Assembly: GCA_009846685.1 (NCBI GenBank)
Contig: VWVY01000001.1
Span: forward strand, 372,001-436,000
Length of the DNA stretch: 64,000 nucleotides
Origin: Rhizobiales bacterium SYSU XM002
Lineage (GTDB): Bacteria; Pseudomonadota; Alphaproteobacteria; Rhizobiales; Beijerinckiaceae
Direction of reading: 5' to 3'
Shown here: piece after piece, positions 48,287-58,691 of the stretch
Layout of the letters: every line of letters begins with the position of its first letter
How positions within the stretch are numbered: the first letter of the stretch is position 1
Made by a program: the position numbers and the translations under genes
The notes under the pieces: generated by a model
Databases searched by the model: none
The model's input: the letters and a program-made list of their open reading frames with translations, nothing else
Told to the model about the DNA's origin: nothing

Positions 48287-49041
48287 TCGGCATGATGCGC
48301 GCGGTAACCGAAGAGAACGACGAGGTCGAACGGCGCTTCGCCCACGGCGTGCGTGTGGCCGAGGCGCTGTTGTTCGCGACTGCCGAGCCGCTCGCGGCTG
48401 AGGATATCGCCCGGATGATGCCGCAGGGCGTTGCTGTCGAGGCCGTGCTCGGCGAACTCGAACGGCTTTACCGGCCGCGCGGTGTCAACCTGATGCGCCT
48501 TTCCGGCAAGTGGATGTTCCGTACCGCACCGGACCTCGGCTACCTCCTGCGCAAAGAGAGCGACGAGGCGAGAAAGCTCGGCCGCGCTGCGCTCGAAACA
48601 CTCTCGATCATCGCCTATCACCAGCCCGTGACACGCGCGGAAATCGAGGCGCTGCGTGGCGTCTCGACGCACAAGGGCACGCTCGACACGCTGCTCGAAG
48701 CCGGCTTTGTCCGGATGCGCGGCCGCCGCCGCACGCCCGGCCGCCCCGTGACTTTCGGGACAACCGAAACGTTCCTGATCCAGTTCGGGCTCGACCGCAT
48801 CTCCGATCTGCCAGGTCTTGACGAGATCGCCGCAGCGGGCCTCGTCGAGGGGCAGGTGCCCACCGGACTGGGCCTGCCCCTGCCGAGCGACGATGCAACA
48901 CTGCGCGAGGACGAGGATGCGCTGGAGCCGGACCTCTTCGACATCATGATCGACGAACGGCTCGAAGAGCAGGCCAATGAAGCCCCGCTCAACCCCGATG
49001 GCGCCGAAGACAAACCGGAGGACGGGGATGGCGGACGCTGA
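48283..49041 (+). CDS. scpB: Segregation and condensation protein B
   Basis: Second kleisin-associated subunit of condensin. The 252-residue protein consists of two winged-helix domains (about 25-110 and 110-185) with the conserved TLSIIAYHQPVTRAEIEALRG, followed by an acidic tail (about 200-252). The ATG at 48283 overlaps the scpA stop; alternative starts lie 9 and 12 bases later. Its last 14 bases overlap the start of the following ABC ATPase gene. Confidence 0.92.
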   Translation: MIGMMRAVTEENDEVERRFAHGVRVAEALLFATAEPLAAEDIARMMPQGVAVEAVLGELERLYRPRGVNLMRLSGKWMFRTAPDLGYLLRKESDEARKLGRAALETLSIIAYHQPVTRAEIEALRGVSTHKGTLDTLLEAGFVRMRGRRRTPGRPVTFGTTETFLIQFGLDRISDLPGLDEIAAAGLVEGQVPTGLGLPLPSDDATLREDEDALEPDLFDIMIDERLEEQANEAPLNPDGAEDKPEDGDGGR

Positions 49042-50107
49042 TCCCGGCCGCCGCCGGCTTCGCGCTGCCGCCGTCATCCCCGCGTCGCTGACCTTCGAGA
49101 ACGTCACGCGCAGTTTTGACGGAAAGCACGCGGTCTCCGGCGTGAGCTTTTCCGCCGGCAACGGCGAGGTGATCTGCCTGCTCGGCGCGTCCGGCTGCGG
49201 GAAATCGACGCTGCTGCGGCTCGCCGCCGGCATCGAGGTGCCGGACGAAGGGCGCATCCTGCTCGACGGCAAGGAGATCGCCGGGCCGAACCGCTTCGTT
49301 GAGCCGGAGGACCGGGGGATCGGCCTCGTCTTCCAGGACTACGCGCTGTTTCCGCATCTCGACGCGCTCGGCAACGCGCGTTTCGGCCTCTCGGATCTGC
49401 CGAAACGCGAGGCGCTCTCGATCGCCGATTCGGCGCTGCGGCGCGTCGGCCTCGGCGAACGCCTGCGGGCCATGCCGCACGAACTCTCCGGCGGCGAACA
49501 GCAGCGCGTCGCGCTCGCCCGCGCCGTGGTGCCACGCCCGCGGGTGCTTCTCATGGACGAGCCTTTCTCGAACCTCGACCGGCGCATGCGCGATCAGGTG
49601 CGCGAGGAAACCGTCGCAGTGCTGCGCGAGACCGGCGCGACAGCGCTGATCGTCACGCATGACCCGGAAGAGGCGATGCGCATCGCCGATCGCATCGCGC
49701 TGATGCGTGACGGGCGCCTCGTCCAGATCGGCGCGAGTCGCGAGATCTACAACAAGCCGGTCGATATCGAGGCGGCACGGTTCTTCTGCGATCTCAACGA
49801 GATCGAGGCGCGAATCAAAAGCGGGCGGGTGGAAACGCCCGTCGGCACCTTTCCGGCTCCAGGCAAGGCGGACGGCGAAATGGCCATTGTCGCGATCCGC
49901 CCGCAATCGATCCGGCTCAAGGCCGCGGGTTTCTGCATTCCCGGCCGGCTCCTCGCGCGGCGCTTCGTCGGCGAGGTCGAGATCGTCGACCTCGCAGTTC
50001 AGGGGCTCGACCGGCCGATGCGCGCAAGGGTGCAGGACCTCGGCTCAGTCAGGCCCGGTAACGATGTCGGCGTCGATATTCGTGCCGATGACGTCCTTGT
50101 GTTTTGA
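49028..50107 (+). CDS. ABC transporter ATPase, FbpC/PotA type (no permease nearby)
   Basis: The 359-residue protein is an importer-type ATPase: Walker A GASGCGKST (about residues 53-61), Q-loop FQDYALFPH, signature LSGGEQQRV, Walker B VLLMDEPFSNLD, H-loop VTHDPEEAM, then a C-terminal MOP-like/TOBE region (about 245-359). This is the layout of ferric-iron (FbpC) or sulfate/spermidine ATPases. No permease or binding protein is in the window. GGAGG lies 5 bases upstream of the ATG at 49028, inside scpB. It separates scpB from tatA, which are usually closer together in this order. Confidence 0.87.
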   Translation: MADADPGRRRLRAAAVIPASLTFENVTRSFDGKHAVSGVSFSAGNGEVICLLGASGCGKSTLLRLAAGIEVPDEGRILLDGKEIAGPNRFVEPEDRGIGLVFQDYALFPHLDALGNARFGLSDLPKREALSIADSALRRVGLGERLRAMPHELSGGEQQRVALARAVVPRPRVLLMDEPFSNLDRRMRDQVREETVAVLRETGATALIVTHDPEEAMRIADRIALMRDGRLVQIGASREIYNKPVDIEAARFFCDLNEIEARIKSGRVETPVGTFPAPGKADGEMAIVAIRPQSIRLKAAGFCIPGRLLARRFVGEVEIVDLAVQGLDRPMRARVQDLGSVRPGNDVGVDIRADDVLVF

Positions 50108-50206
50108 AGTCCTTGTTTTTGACGCGAATAGCCCCTAGGTTCGCGACCGAAATTCAAGGCGGGGCAGGTGGGTTGCCGCCCCTGTAAGAACGGCGTGGAG
50201 GCGTAT

Positions 50207-50428
50207 ATGGGCAGCATGAGCATCTGGCATTGGCTGGTGGTGGCAGTGATCGTTCTGCTGCTGTTTGGTCGCGGCAAGATTCCGGAACTGATGGGCGATG
50301 TCGCCAAGGGCATCAAGTCGTTCAAGGCCGGCATGAAGGACGAGGAAACCGCCAAGGCCGACGAGCCGAAGAAGGAACTCGACGCCAAGGCCGGCGAACC
50401 CGTCAAGACCGAGCAGAAGATCGGCTGA
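50207..50428 (+). CDS. tatA: Twin-arginine translocase subunit TatA
   Basis: Forms the transport pore of the Tat pathway for folded proteins. The 73-residue product has one N-terminal helix ([17 protein letters not shown]) followed by the hinge [23 protein letters not shown] and a charged tail. The ATG at 50207 is 7 bases after GGAGG. The 100-base gap upstream contains a GC-rich inverted repeat (GGGGC/GCCCC, about 50161-50185) of unknown role. Confidence 0.94.
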   Translation: MGSMSIWHWLVVAVIVLLLFGRGKIPELMGDVAKGIKSFKAGMKDEETAKADEPKKELDAKAGEPVKTEQKIG

Positions 50429-50484
50429 TCCAGCCCGTTGAAGGGCCCGTGCGCGTTGCGCGGGCCGAAAGGTAACATCCCGCC

Positions 50485-50949
50485 ATGTTTGATGTCGGCT
50501 GGAGCGAACTGGTCGTTATCGGCGTTGTCTCGCTGGTTGTGATCGGCCCGAAGGAACTGCCGGGCGTGATCCGCTCGGTGGGCCGCGCGGTCGGCAAGCT
50601 GCGGACGATGGCGGGCGAGTTCCGTACCCAGTTCGACGATGCGATGCGGGAAGCCGAACTGCACGACGTGAAAAAGACGTTCGACGAGGCTGCCAGTTCG
50701 GCCTCTTCAGCGATGAGCGAGGCAACGAAACCGTTCGACGAGGTGAAGAGCGAACTTGACGCATCCGCCGCCAGCATCCGCGACGACGCAGCCGTGACGC
50801 CTGCCACGAGCGAGAAGATCACCGCTATCGAGGCGGATGCCCAGGCGATGGAAGCCGAGATCGCGGCCGAGACCACGCCTGAGCCCAAACCCCGCGCCCG
50901 CAAGAAAAAGGCCGGGACGGCCGGGGATGAGGCGGGGAAAGACGCATGA
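50485..50949 (+). CDS. tatB: Twin-arginine translocase subunit TatB
   Basis: Works with TatC in signal recognition. The 154-residue protein starts [26 protein letters not shown], which is the diagnostic TatB N-terminus, then an amphipathic helix (about 28-70) and a long Ala/Glu/Lys-rich tail ending in a basic KKKAGTAG segment. Its end overlaps tatC by 4 bases. Confidence 0.94.
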   Translation: MFDVGWSELVVIGVVSLVVIGPKELPGVIRSVGRAVGKLRTMAGEFRTQFDDAMREAELHDVKKTFDEAASSASSAMSEATKPFDEVKSELDASAASIRDDAAVTPATSEKITAIEADAQAMEAEIAAETTPEPKPRARKKKAGTAGDEAGKDA

Positions 50950-51791
50950 GCGAACTCGATCCCAACGTGAAGACCGGCGGTTCGATCACCGGCAACAAGG
51001 CCGGCCACGACGAGATCGAAGCCTCGCGCGCGCCGCTGATCGAGCATCTCACCGAGTTGCGCTCGCGCATCATCAAGGCGATGCTCGCCTTCCTCGCCAT
51101 GACGATCCTGTGCTTCTCGGTGGCGAAATACATCTATTCGATCCTCGTCCACCCCTATATCTGGGCGGCGGGCGGACCGCAGAATGCGCCGCTGATCTAT
51201 ACCCACCCGCTCGAATATTTCTTCGTCCAGCTCAAGCTGGCGGTATTCGGCGGTGCCTTCCTCGCCTTTCCGGTGATCGCGACGCAGATCTACAAGTTCG
51301 TGGCGCCAGGCCTCTACAAGGACGAGAAGGACGCCTTCCGCCCCTATCTCATCGCGACGCCAGTGTTCTTCGTGCTCGGCGCAGCGGTGGTGATGCTCAT
51401 CGCCATGCCGCTGCTGATGAAGTTCTCGCTCGCCATGCAACAGAGCGCGGGCGAGGGGCAGGCGCAGATTTCGCTGTTGCCGAAGGTCGATGACTACCTC
51501 AGCCTCATCATGACGCTGATCTTCGCATTCGGTATCACCTTCCAGCTACCGGTAATCCTGACGTTGCTGGCACGGATCGGCCTGATCGACGCGGCTTTCC
51601 TGCGCGAAAAGCGCCGCTACGCCATCGTGATCGTGTTCGTGATTGCGGCGATTTTCACCCCGCCGGACATCATCAGCCAGTTCAGCCTCGCGATCCCCAC
51701 ACTGGGGCTCTACGAACTCTCCATCATCGCCGTCTCGATGGTCGAGAAGAAACATAAGGCGAAGCGCGAGGCGGAAGAGGCCGCGGGCTGA
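50946..51791 (+). CDS. tatC: Twin-arginine translocase subunit TatC
   Basis: Polytopic receptor subunit of the Tat translocase. The 281-residue protein has six predicted helices and the conserved cytoplasmic N-terminal [14 protein letters not shown], the FxxxELK-like periplasmic segment [16 protein letters not shown], and [14 protein letters not shown] 30-residue N-terminal extension precedes the usual start region. The Tat substrates in this window are not obvious; no twin-arginine leader was seen. Confidence 0.95.
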   Translation: MSELDPNVKTGGSITGNKAGHDEIEASRAPLIEHLTELRSRIIKAMLAFLAMTILCFSVAKYIYSILVHPYIWAAGGPQNAPLIYTHPLEYFFVQLKLAVFGGAFLAFPVIATQIYKFVAPGLYKDEKDAFRPYLIATPVFFVLGAAVVMLIAMPLLMKFSLAMQQSAGEGQAQISLLPKVDDYLSLIMTLIFAFGITFQLPVILTLLARIGLIDAAFLREKRRYAIVIVFVIAAIFTPPDIISQFSLAIPTLGLYELSIIAVSMVEKKHKAKREAEEAAG

Positions 51792-51914
51792 AACCCGGCT
51801 TCTTCCCTGATCTTGTCGCGACGCTTGGCCTGAAGCCGCCGGTCCTCTATAGGCTCACCATCCCCGATTTTCATGGATGACGGAAGCGATTCCGGCCATG
51901 ACGATAGCGTTTGA

Positions 51915-53386
<1,472 letters not shown>

Positions 53387-53387
<1 letters not shown>

Positions 53388-54151
53388 TGCGGATTTTGGT
53401 CACGAACGACGACGGCATCCATGCGCCGGGACTGAAAGTTCTCGAAAAGATCGCGCGCGAACTTTCCGACGACGTCTATGTCGTCGCCCCGGAGACCGAT
53501 CAGTCCGGCGTCTCGCATTCGCTCTCGCTCAACGATCCGCTGCGCCTGCGGGAGATTTCTTCCAACCACTTCGCGGTCAAGGGCACGCCGACCGATTGCG
53601 TCATCATGGGGCTCAAGCACATCCTGCGCGAAAAGCAGCCCGATCTTGTGCTCTCGGGCGTGAATCGCGGTCAGAACGTTGCGGAGGACGTCACCTATTC
53701 CGGCACCATCGCGGCGGCGATGGAAGGCACGATCCTCGGCGTGAAATCGATCGCCATGAGCCAGGCCTACCGGTTCGGCTCGCATGAGGGGATCGACTGG
53801 TCCTGCGCCGAGGCATTGGGCGCCGATACCGTGCGCAAAGTACTCGCCATCGGCATCGAGCCGGGCATTCTCGTCAACATCAATTTCCCCGCCTGCGCGC
53901 CGACGGAAGTGGCAGGGATCGCTGTTTCGGTGCAGGGCCAGCGCAATCAGGCGCTGCTCGACGTCGACAAGCGCAACGACGGGCGCGGCAACCCTTATTA
54001 CTGGCTCGCCTTTGCACGCGGCCGGATCACCCCTGCCGAGGGAACGGACCTTCATGCGCTGATCGACCGGAAGATCTCGATCACGCCGCTGAGGCTCGAC
54101 CTTACGGATCTGCCGAGCGTCACCCGCTATGCCGAGGCACTTGGCGGCTGA
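53387..54151 (+). CDS. surE: 5'/3'-nucleotidase SurE
   Basis: Metal-dependent nucleoside monophosphatase of the stationary-phase survival group. The 254-residue protein begins MRILVTNDDG, with Asp8 and Asp9 as metal ligands, followed by SGVSHSLSL and LVLSGVNRGQNVAEDVTYSGTIAAA, the other conserved metal and substrate motifs. ATG overlaps the serS stop by one base (TGATG), and its stop overlaps pcm in the same way. Confidence 0.96.
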
Positions 54152-54873
54152 TGGGCGGCGATCGTGTCATGCATTCCGGCGCCACGCTTTCCGACAGGAC
54201 GCTTGCCGACAGGACGCTTGCCGACAGGACGCTGGCCGACGACACGGCGCTCGCGCGTTTCATTCTCGACCTGCGTTCGCGCGGGCTTACCGATCCGGCC
54301 CTGCTCAACGCCTTCGAGCGTCTGCCGCGCGCGGTCTTCCTGCCAAGGTTTTCGCCGACGCAACTCTATTCTCCGCTGGCGATGCCCTTGCCCTGCGGCG
54401 AAGAGGCGACCGATCCGTTCACACTCGCCCGCCATCTCGTGTTGCTCGATATCCGGCCCGGCCAGCGCGTGCTGGAGATCGGCACCGGCTCGGGTTTTCT
54501 TGCGGCCATCATGACGCGGCTTGGCGCACGAGTGACAACCTACGAGCGTTACCGGACGTTGCTGCGGCGTGCCGAATCGGCCTTCCGTGACATCGGAATC
54601 ACCGAGGTGATGCCGATGTTCGGTGACGGCCTCGCCCGCCAGGAACGTGGCGAGGGCTTCGACCGGATCATCGTCAACGGCGCGCTCGAGAGCGTGCCGC
54701 AGCATCTCGTGGACCGGCTCAGCACCAATGCCGTGATGCTCGCGCACCGGCGCAAGGGGCTGGAAACGAGACTTTTTCTCTGGAAAAAGGATCTGACGGG
54801 CCATCCGGAAGCGACGGATTGCGGCCCTTCGCGTCTTGGTCTCATGCGCGGCGGCCTGCCGGCAGTTCTCTGA
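54151..54873 (+). CDS. pcm: Protein-L-isoaspartate O-methyltransferase
   Basis: Repairs isoaspartyl residues in damaged proteins by SAM-dependent carboxyl methylation. The 240-residue protein has RVLEIGTGSGFLAAIM as SAM motif I (about residues 108-123) and DRIIVNGALESVPQHLVDRL, the isoaspartate-specific region. The first 35 residues are extended by a tandem repeat (DRTLA three times) that ordinary Pcm lacks. The ATG at 54151 overlaps surE by one base; ATG 54169 is the alternative and would keep the repeat. The surE-pcm order is conserved in proteobacteria. Confidence 0.92.
   Translation: MGGDRVMHSGATLSDRTLADRTLADRTLADDTALARFILDLRSRGLTDPALLNAFERLPRAVFLPRFSPTQLYSPLAMPLPCGEEATDPFTLARHLVLLDIRPGQRVLEIGTGSGFLAAIMTRLGARVTTYERYRTLLRRAESAFRDIGITEVMPMFGDGLARQERGEGFDRIIVNGALESVPQHLVDRLSTNAVMLAHRRKGLETRLFLWKKDLTGHPEATDCGPSRLGLMRGGLPAVL
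54193..54237 (+). repeat. Three tandem copies of a 15-base unit in pcm
   Basis: GACAGGACGCTTGCC occurs three times in a row, the third copy with one change (GCTGGCC), followed by a partial GAC. The unit is a multiple of three and encodes DRTLA, so copy-number changes would stay in frame. The tandem arrangement suggests slippage. Confidence 0.85.
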
Positions 54874-54996
54874 CAACAGCAGCGGCAGAAAAACGCTGTT
54901 TCAGACTCTCTTAACCGTGGCCTTCAACCCGACCTTAAGCTGAATCCGTGTTTACTCCGATCCATCGCTTTTGATGGTTACCGCGTGGGTCGAGTA

Positions 54997-56487
54997 ATGC
55001 GTAAGTTCAGAATGAATGCCGCGAAGCCGCAGTTGCTGGCGAGCGTCATGGCAGCGGCCTTGCTCGGGGCTTGTTCCTCGGACGTCTCCCGGTTCAACGA
55101 TGATCCGTTCCAGAACCCGTTCAATTCGCGCACCTCGTTCGATCCGGTTTCGACCAACTCGATCAACCGCAACCGCGCGGCTGCGCCGGCACCCAAGCCT
55201 CTCCAGCCGATGCCCCAGAGCACGGTCTCCTCGCAGCCGCTGCCGCCGCCGGTCTCGACCGGTCGGGTGCAGGGTCTCAACCCCAACGCAAACCTGACGA
55301 CCGGCTCGGTCAAGTCGGGCGTCGCCTCCGCAAACTATCCCGCACTCGTTGCCGAGCCCCGGTCATCGCTCGGCAGCGTCGCGGGCAATGCCTCGGGCTG
55401 GTCGGCGATCGGCGGCACGCCGGTTACGTTGCGCGAGGGCGAGAGCATCAACACGCTGTCCCAGCGCTATAGCGTCCCCGTGAGCGCGATCATGGCCGTC
55501 AACGGGTTGTCGAGCGTCCAGCAGGCGCAGCCCGGCCAGCAGATCATGATCCCGGCCTACAATGCGGTTTCCGGCAGCAACAACGCCAGCCGGACTGCGA
55601 CCTCGCAGCCGGGAGCCAGTGCGGTCATCAACCGTCCGGCGCAGCCGATGCCGGTGGCAACGGCCCGATCCGTTTCCGCTCTCCCGCCAACCCCACCGCG
55701 TAACGTGGCACCGGTCAAGGTCGCGGCAGGCCCGGCAGCGCGGAACGTCGCGCCGCAGCCTGTTTCCGATGCCGAGAAGCGTGCGGCGCAGAAACTGCGC
55801 GAGATCAAGAACGGCAAGTCGGAGGCCGAAACCAAGGCGGATGCGGCCAAAAAGAAAGCCGAAGCGGCCAAGGCCGAGCTGAAGCTTGCGGAGAAGAAGA
55901 AAGCAGAGGCCGCCAAACTGGCCGCGGCCAAGAAAGCGAAGGAAGAGGCAGAGGCCGTCAAGGCGGCGAAACTCGCGGTCGCCAAGAAAAAGGCGGCGGA
56001 CGACAACATCACGACCTCGTCCATTTCCGAGCCGAAGACGGATATCAAGTCCAACGCCTTTGCGGCACAGCCGATGCCGCAGGCCGAAGTCAAGCAGCCG
56101 GAAAGCGGCGGCGACCAGTTCCGTTGGCCGGCGAAGGGCCGTGTGATCTCCGGCTTCGGCGCGCGCGGCACCGGTGGTGCGAATGATGGCATCAACATCG
56201 CGCTGCCCGAGGGCACGCCCGTACGGGCTGCCGATGGCGGCACGGTCGTTCATGCTGACGATGCGCTCAAGGGTTATGGCAAACTGGTGCTCATCCGTCA
56301 CCCGAACGGCTATGTCTCCGTCTATGCGCATAACGGCGAGCTGAACGTGAAGCGCGGCGAGAGCGTCAAACGCGGTCAGGTCATCGCGAAATCCGGCGCC
56401 AGCGGCAACGTGACCGCGCCGCAACTCCATTTCGAAATCCGCAAGGGCTCGACCCCGGTCGACCCGACGAAGCATCTCGGCGAGTAA
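54997..56487 (+). CDS. NlpD-like LysM/LytM lipoprotein
   Basis: Envelope protein of 496 residues. A lipoprotein signal ends at LLGAC with Cys26. A LysM domain follows (about 143-187, TLREGESINTLSQRYSVPVS), then a charged Ala/Lys/Glu coiled-coil region (about 258-335) and a C-terminal M23/LytM domain (about 376-496). The zinc site is degenerate: the usual HxGxD is NDGIN, though the later VYAHNGE and QLHFEIR histidines remain. This is the pattern of NlpD/EnvC, which activate amidases at division rather than cutting peptidoglycan. A terminator follows. I took the ATG at 54997; a GTG at 54985 is possible. Confidence 0.92.
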   Translation: MRKFRMNAAKPQLLASVMAAALLGACSSDVSRFNDDPFQNPFNSRTSFDPVSTNSINRNRAAAPAPKPLQPMPQSTVSSQPLPPPVSTGRVQGLNPNANLTTGSVKSGVASANYPALVAEPRSSLGSVAGNASGWSAIGGTPVTLREGESINTLSQRYSVPVSAIMAVNGLSSVQQAQPGQQIMIPAYNAVSGSNNASRTATSQPGASAVINRPAQPMPVATARSVSALPPTPPRNVAPVKVAAGPAARNVAPQPVSDAEKRAAQKLREIKNGKSEAETKADAAKKKAEAAKAELKLAEKKKAEAAKLAAAKKAKEEAEAVKAAKLAVAKKKAADDNITTSSISEPKTDIKSNAFAAQPMPQAEVKQPESGGDQFRWPAKGRVISGFGARGTGGANDGINIALPEGTPVRAADGGTVVHADDALKGYGKLVLIRHPNGYVSVYAHNGELNVKRGESVKRGQVIAKSGASGNVTAPQLHFEIRKGSTPVDPTKHLGE

Positions 56488-56538
56488 TCGCTGCCAAGAT
56501 CAGTCCGGCTCTCGCGAGACCTTGGGCCGGATTGCCAG

Positions 56539-56582
56539 AACCCCGTCGCCTCCAAAGAAAGGGGCGGCGGGGTTTTATTTTC
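56539..56582 (+). terminator. Rho-independent terminator after the LytM gene
   Basis: AACCCCGTCGCC pairs with GGCGGCGGGGTT (one G-T wobble) around a 12-base loop, followed by TTATTTT. It lies 51 bases after the LytM gene stop and ends at the stop of the opposing small gene. Confidence 0.85.
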
Positions 56583-56796
56583 AATGCCCGCCGTCGCCGC
56601 CGGCCTGACTGTTGCCACCGGGATCGTGTGAAGGGGCGGACTGCCGTCCCGCCTGTGGATTTTGCGGCGCTCGAACCTCGGGTGAATTGAAACCTGGCGG
56701 CCCTCCGCAGGCCCCCGATCCTGCGGCAGCAGTTAAACCTAGCAAGAGCGTGAGGCGGGATCTTTGGACGGCTTCAGATTTTTCAGGTTGGTGCAT
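56581..56796 (-). CDS. Small putative lipoprotein
   Basis: The 71-residue protein has a short basic N-terminus, a hydrophobic core (LTLLLGLTAAAGSG) and Cys30, followed by a Pro/Gly/Asn-rich tail ending GGNSQAGGDGGH. The cleavage box is imperfect (serine at position -3 where leucine is usual), so lipidation is likely but not certain. The start at 56796 has AGGAGG 5 bases upstream, the best ribosome site in this region, which strongly supports a real gene. It is convergent with the NlpD-like gene and divergent from the Lgt-like membrane protein. Confidence 0.7.
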   Translation of the reverse strand: MHQPEKSEAVQRSRLTLLLGLTAAAGSGACGGPPGFNSPEVRAPQNPQAGRQSAPSHDPGGNSQAGGDGGH

Positions 56797-56929
56797 GACA
56801 TCCTCCTGCTTTTGACGCGCTGGCCATAGTCTCATGCCCGTGATCACGGTCGTTGACCGGCATCAATCGGTAAAAACTTCGGTTGATTTATTATTTTGTT
56901 AAATGCAGGGAGGCGGAGGAGTGCGGCGG

Positions 56930-57583
56930 ATGGCGTTGTCGCGCACCCTATTTCTAAGGTTGTTCGCGGTCGTCAGTGCCTCGACCGTATTCGGCCTGAT
57001 AGCATCAACAGGGGCAGGGACACGATATTGGGGCGCAGCCGTAGGTCTGGCGATTCTGTTCGGATTTTTCTTCCTGCTTGGAACAGGACATCGAATCCTG
57101 CTGGCGATTTTTATTTCGCAATGGCGTCGTCAGGTATCGGCAACGTGGGCCGGAGCCGCCGCGTCTGTCGCGCTGGCAACCGTGACCTGCATCCTTGTTA
57201 ACAAGGAACAGTCTGCCCGTGCGATGCACTACGCGGCTTCCGCAGGGCTCGCCATCAACGTCGCCTATCCGTTCGTCAAGATGGCTTGCATCGAGGCAGG
57301 CTGTTGCCGAGCACTGCGTTACAGGAAATCCATCGATCTCCGGTGGCAGGAAATTATCCTGTCAGCACACATTCTCGCTGCCACTGGATTGGCCATACTG
57401 GCCAGCCGCGATGCCATTGCCGCGTCACTGGCATTCGGTGGTCATCTCGCCCTGCGCTATTATTCCCGGTTTGCTCGGGGGCGATTGCCGCCGAACGGGT
57501 TGTACCAAGCGGGTATCGGGCTTGAAATCGTGCCTCTGATTGCGGTTACGGCATTAACAGTCTGGGGTGCTTTCAGCGCTTGA
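56930..57583 (+). CDS. Lgt-like membrane protein
   Basis: The 217-residue protein has about seven hydrophobic helices and two segments that recall prolipoprotein diacylglyceryl transferase: KMACIEAGCCRALRY (117-131), like the Lgt GRIGCFLxGCC region, and LPPNGLYQAGIGLEI (about 186-200), like its PtQLYE region. It is shorter than genuine Lgt (about 260-290 residues) and lacks the clear catalytic H-G-(G)-L motif, so enzymatic activity is uncertain. G+C is lower than in neighbours (about 52% over 57001-57120 by hand count, versus about 64%), which suggests horizontal acquisition. The ATG at 56930 with GGAGG upstream is preferred to an earlier one at 56903. Confidence 0.6.
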   Translation: MALSRTLFLRLFAVVSASTVFGLIASTGAGTRYWGAAVGLAILFGFFFLLGTGHRILLAIFISQWRRQVSATWAGAAASVALATVTCILVNKEQSARAMHYAASAGLAINVAYPFVKMACIEAGCCRALRYRKSIDLRWQEIILSAHILAATGLAILASRDAIAASLAFGGHLALRYYSRFARGRLPPNGLYQAGIGLEIVPLIAVTALTVWGAFSA

Positions 57584-57586
57584 CGC

Positions 57587-58462
57587 TCATCCAATCCGCT
57601 TCCCCAGCCGTCCCGCGAGATCATTGACGAACTGCCAAGCAACACGGCCGGCGCGCGAGCCGCGTGTCGTCGACCACTCCAGCGCCTCGTGGTGGAGCTG
57701 ATCGTTCGGGTATTCGAGCCCGAAATGAGCGGCATAGGCGTCGATCATCGCGAGATAATCGTCCTGGCTGCACTTGTGCACCCCGAGCCAGAGGCCGAAA
57801 CGATCCGAAAGCGAAACCTTTTCCTCGACTGCCTCGTGCGGATTGATGGCGGTCGACCGTTCATTCTCCATCATGTCGCGCGGCAGAAGGTGGCGGCGGT
57901 TGGAGGTCGCGTAGAAGAGCACGTTGTCCGGCCGCCCCTCGATGCCGCCGTCGAGCACGGCCTTGAGCGACTTGTAGGAATTCTCACCGGCGTCGAACGA
58001 CAGGTCGTCGCAGAAAAGGATGAAGCGGAAAGGCGCGGGGCGCAGCAGGTTCATCAGCGCCGGCAAGCTTTCAATGTCCTCGCGGTGGAGTTCGATCAGC
58101 TTGAGCGGAAAACCGGCGGCCACCATCTCGGCATGAGCGGATTTGACGAGACTGGATTTCCCCATGCCGCGCGCGCCCCACAGGAGCACGTTATTGGCCG
58201 AATGTCCCTCGGCGAAGCGGCGTGTGTTCTCGACAAGAATGTCGCGCACATGGTCGATACCCTTGAGCAGGTCGAGCGGAATGCGGTTGATGCGTGGCAC
58301 TGGCTGCAGCCGGCCGCTCGCACGGCTGTCTTCCGCCGCATGCCAGAGAAAGCCGTCGGCGGCCTTGAAATCGGGCGCGGGCGGCGGCGGCGGGGCGATC
58401 CGCTCTAGCGATTCGGCAATACGGGTGAGGAGGGAAGAAATCGCTGAAAGATCGGATTGCAT
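57587..58462 (-). CDS. DUF815 AAA-type ATPase
   Basis: Predicted P-loop ATPase of unknown role, 291 residues. Walker A is GARGMGKSS at about residues 96-104, Walker B is LFCDDLSFD, and the sensor-like ATSNRRHLLP follows, all typical of DUF815. A Pro-rich linker (IAPPPPPAPD) precedes the domain. The ATG at 58462 is preferred to an in-frame one 12 bases upstream. It is convergent with the Lgt-like gene and divergent from yajC, with 229 bases between; that gap holds no recognisable feature beyond the yajC ribosome-binding site. Confidence 0.9.
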   Translation of the reverse strand: MQSDLSAISSLLTRIAESLERIAPPPPPAPDFKAADGFLWHAAEDSRASGRLQPVPRINRIPLDLLKGIDHVRDILVENTRRFAEGHSANNVLLWGARGMGKSSLVKSAHAEMVAAGFPLKLIELHREDIESLPALMNLLRPAPFRFILFCDDLSFDAGENSYKSLKAVLDGGIEGRPDNVLFYATSNRRHLLPRDMMENERSTAINPHEAVEEKVSLSDRFGLWLGVHKCSQDDYLAMIDAYAAHFGLEYPNDQLHHEALEWSTTRGSRAGRVAWQFVNDLAGRLGKRIG

Positions 58463-58691
58463 CGGCTCGCACATCGAGAAGAACAGGGTTGTCCTCGGTT
58501 AGCGCGCCGCGCGGGCGAAAGCCAGCGGCTTGCGATGCTCAGGGGGCGCCGAAGTTCGCCGCGAGGCGCGGGAAAAGCCGTTCTTCGTGCCGGATTCGGT
58601 AAGGAACAATTGCGTTTGCCGTTTCCCTCACTATATTCCGCGCGAGTTTGGACGGGCGTTGCGATGTTGCGCCCCAACATTGGAGTGAGCC

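Noticed and set aside
56612-56815. Plus-strand 67-codon frame opposite the small lipoprotein gene
   Set aside because: It lacks a ribosome-binding site, whereas the minus-strand frame has AGGAGG at ideal spacing and a signal-peptide-like start.
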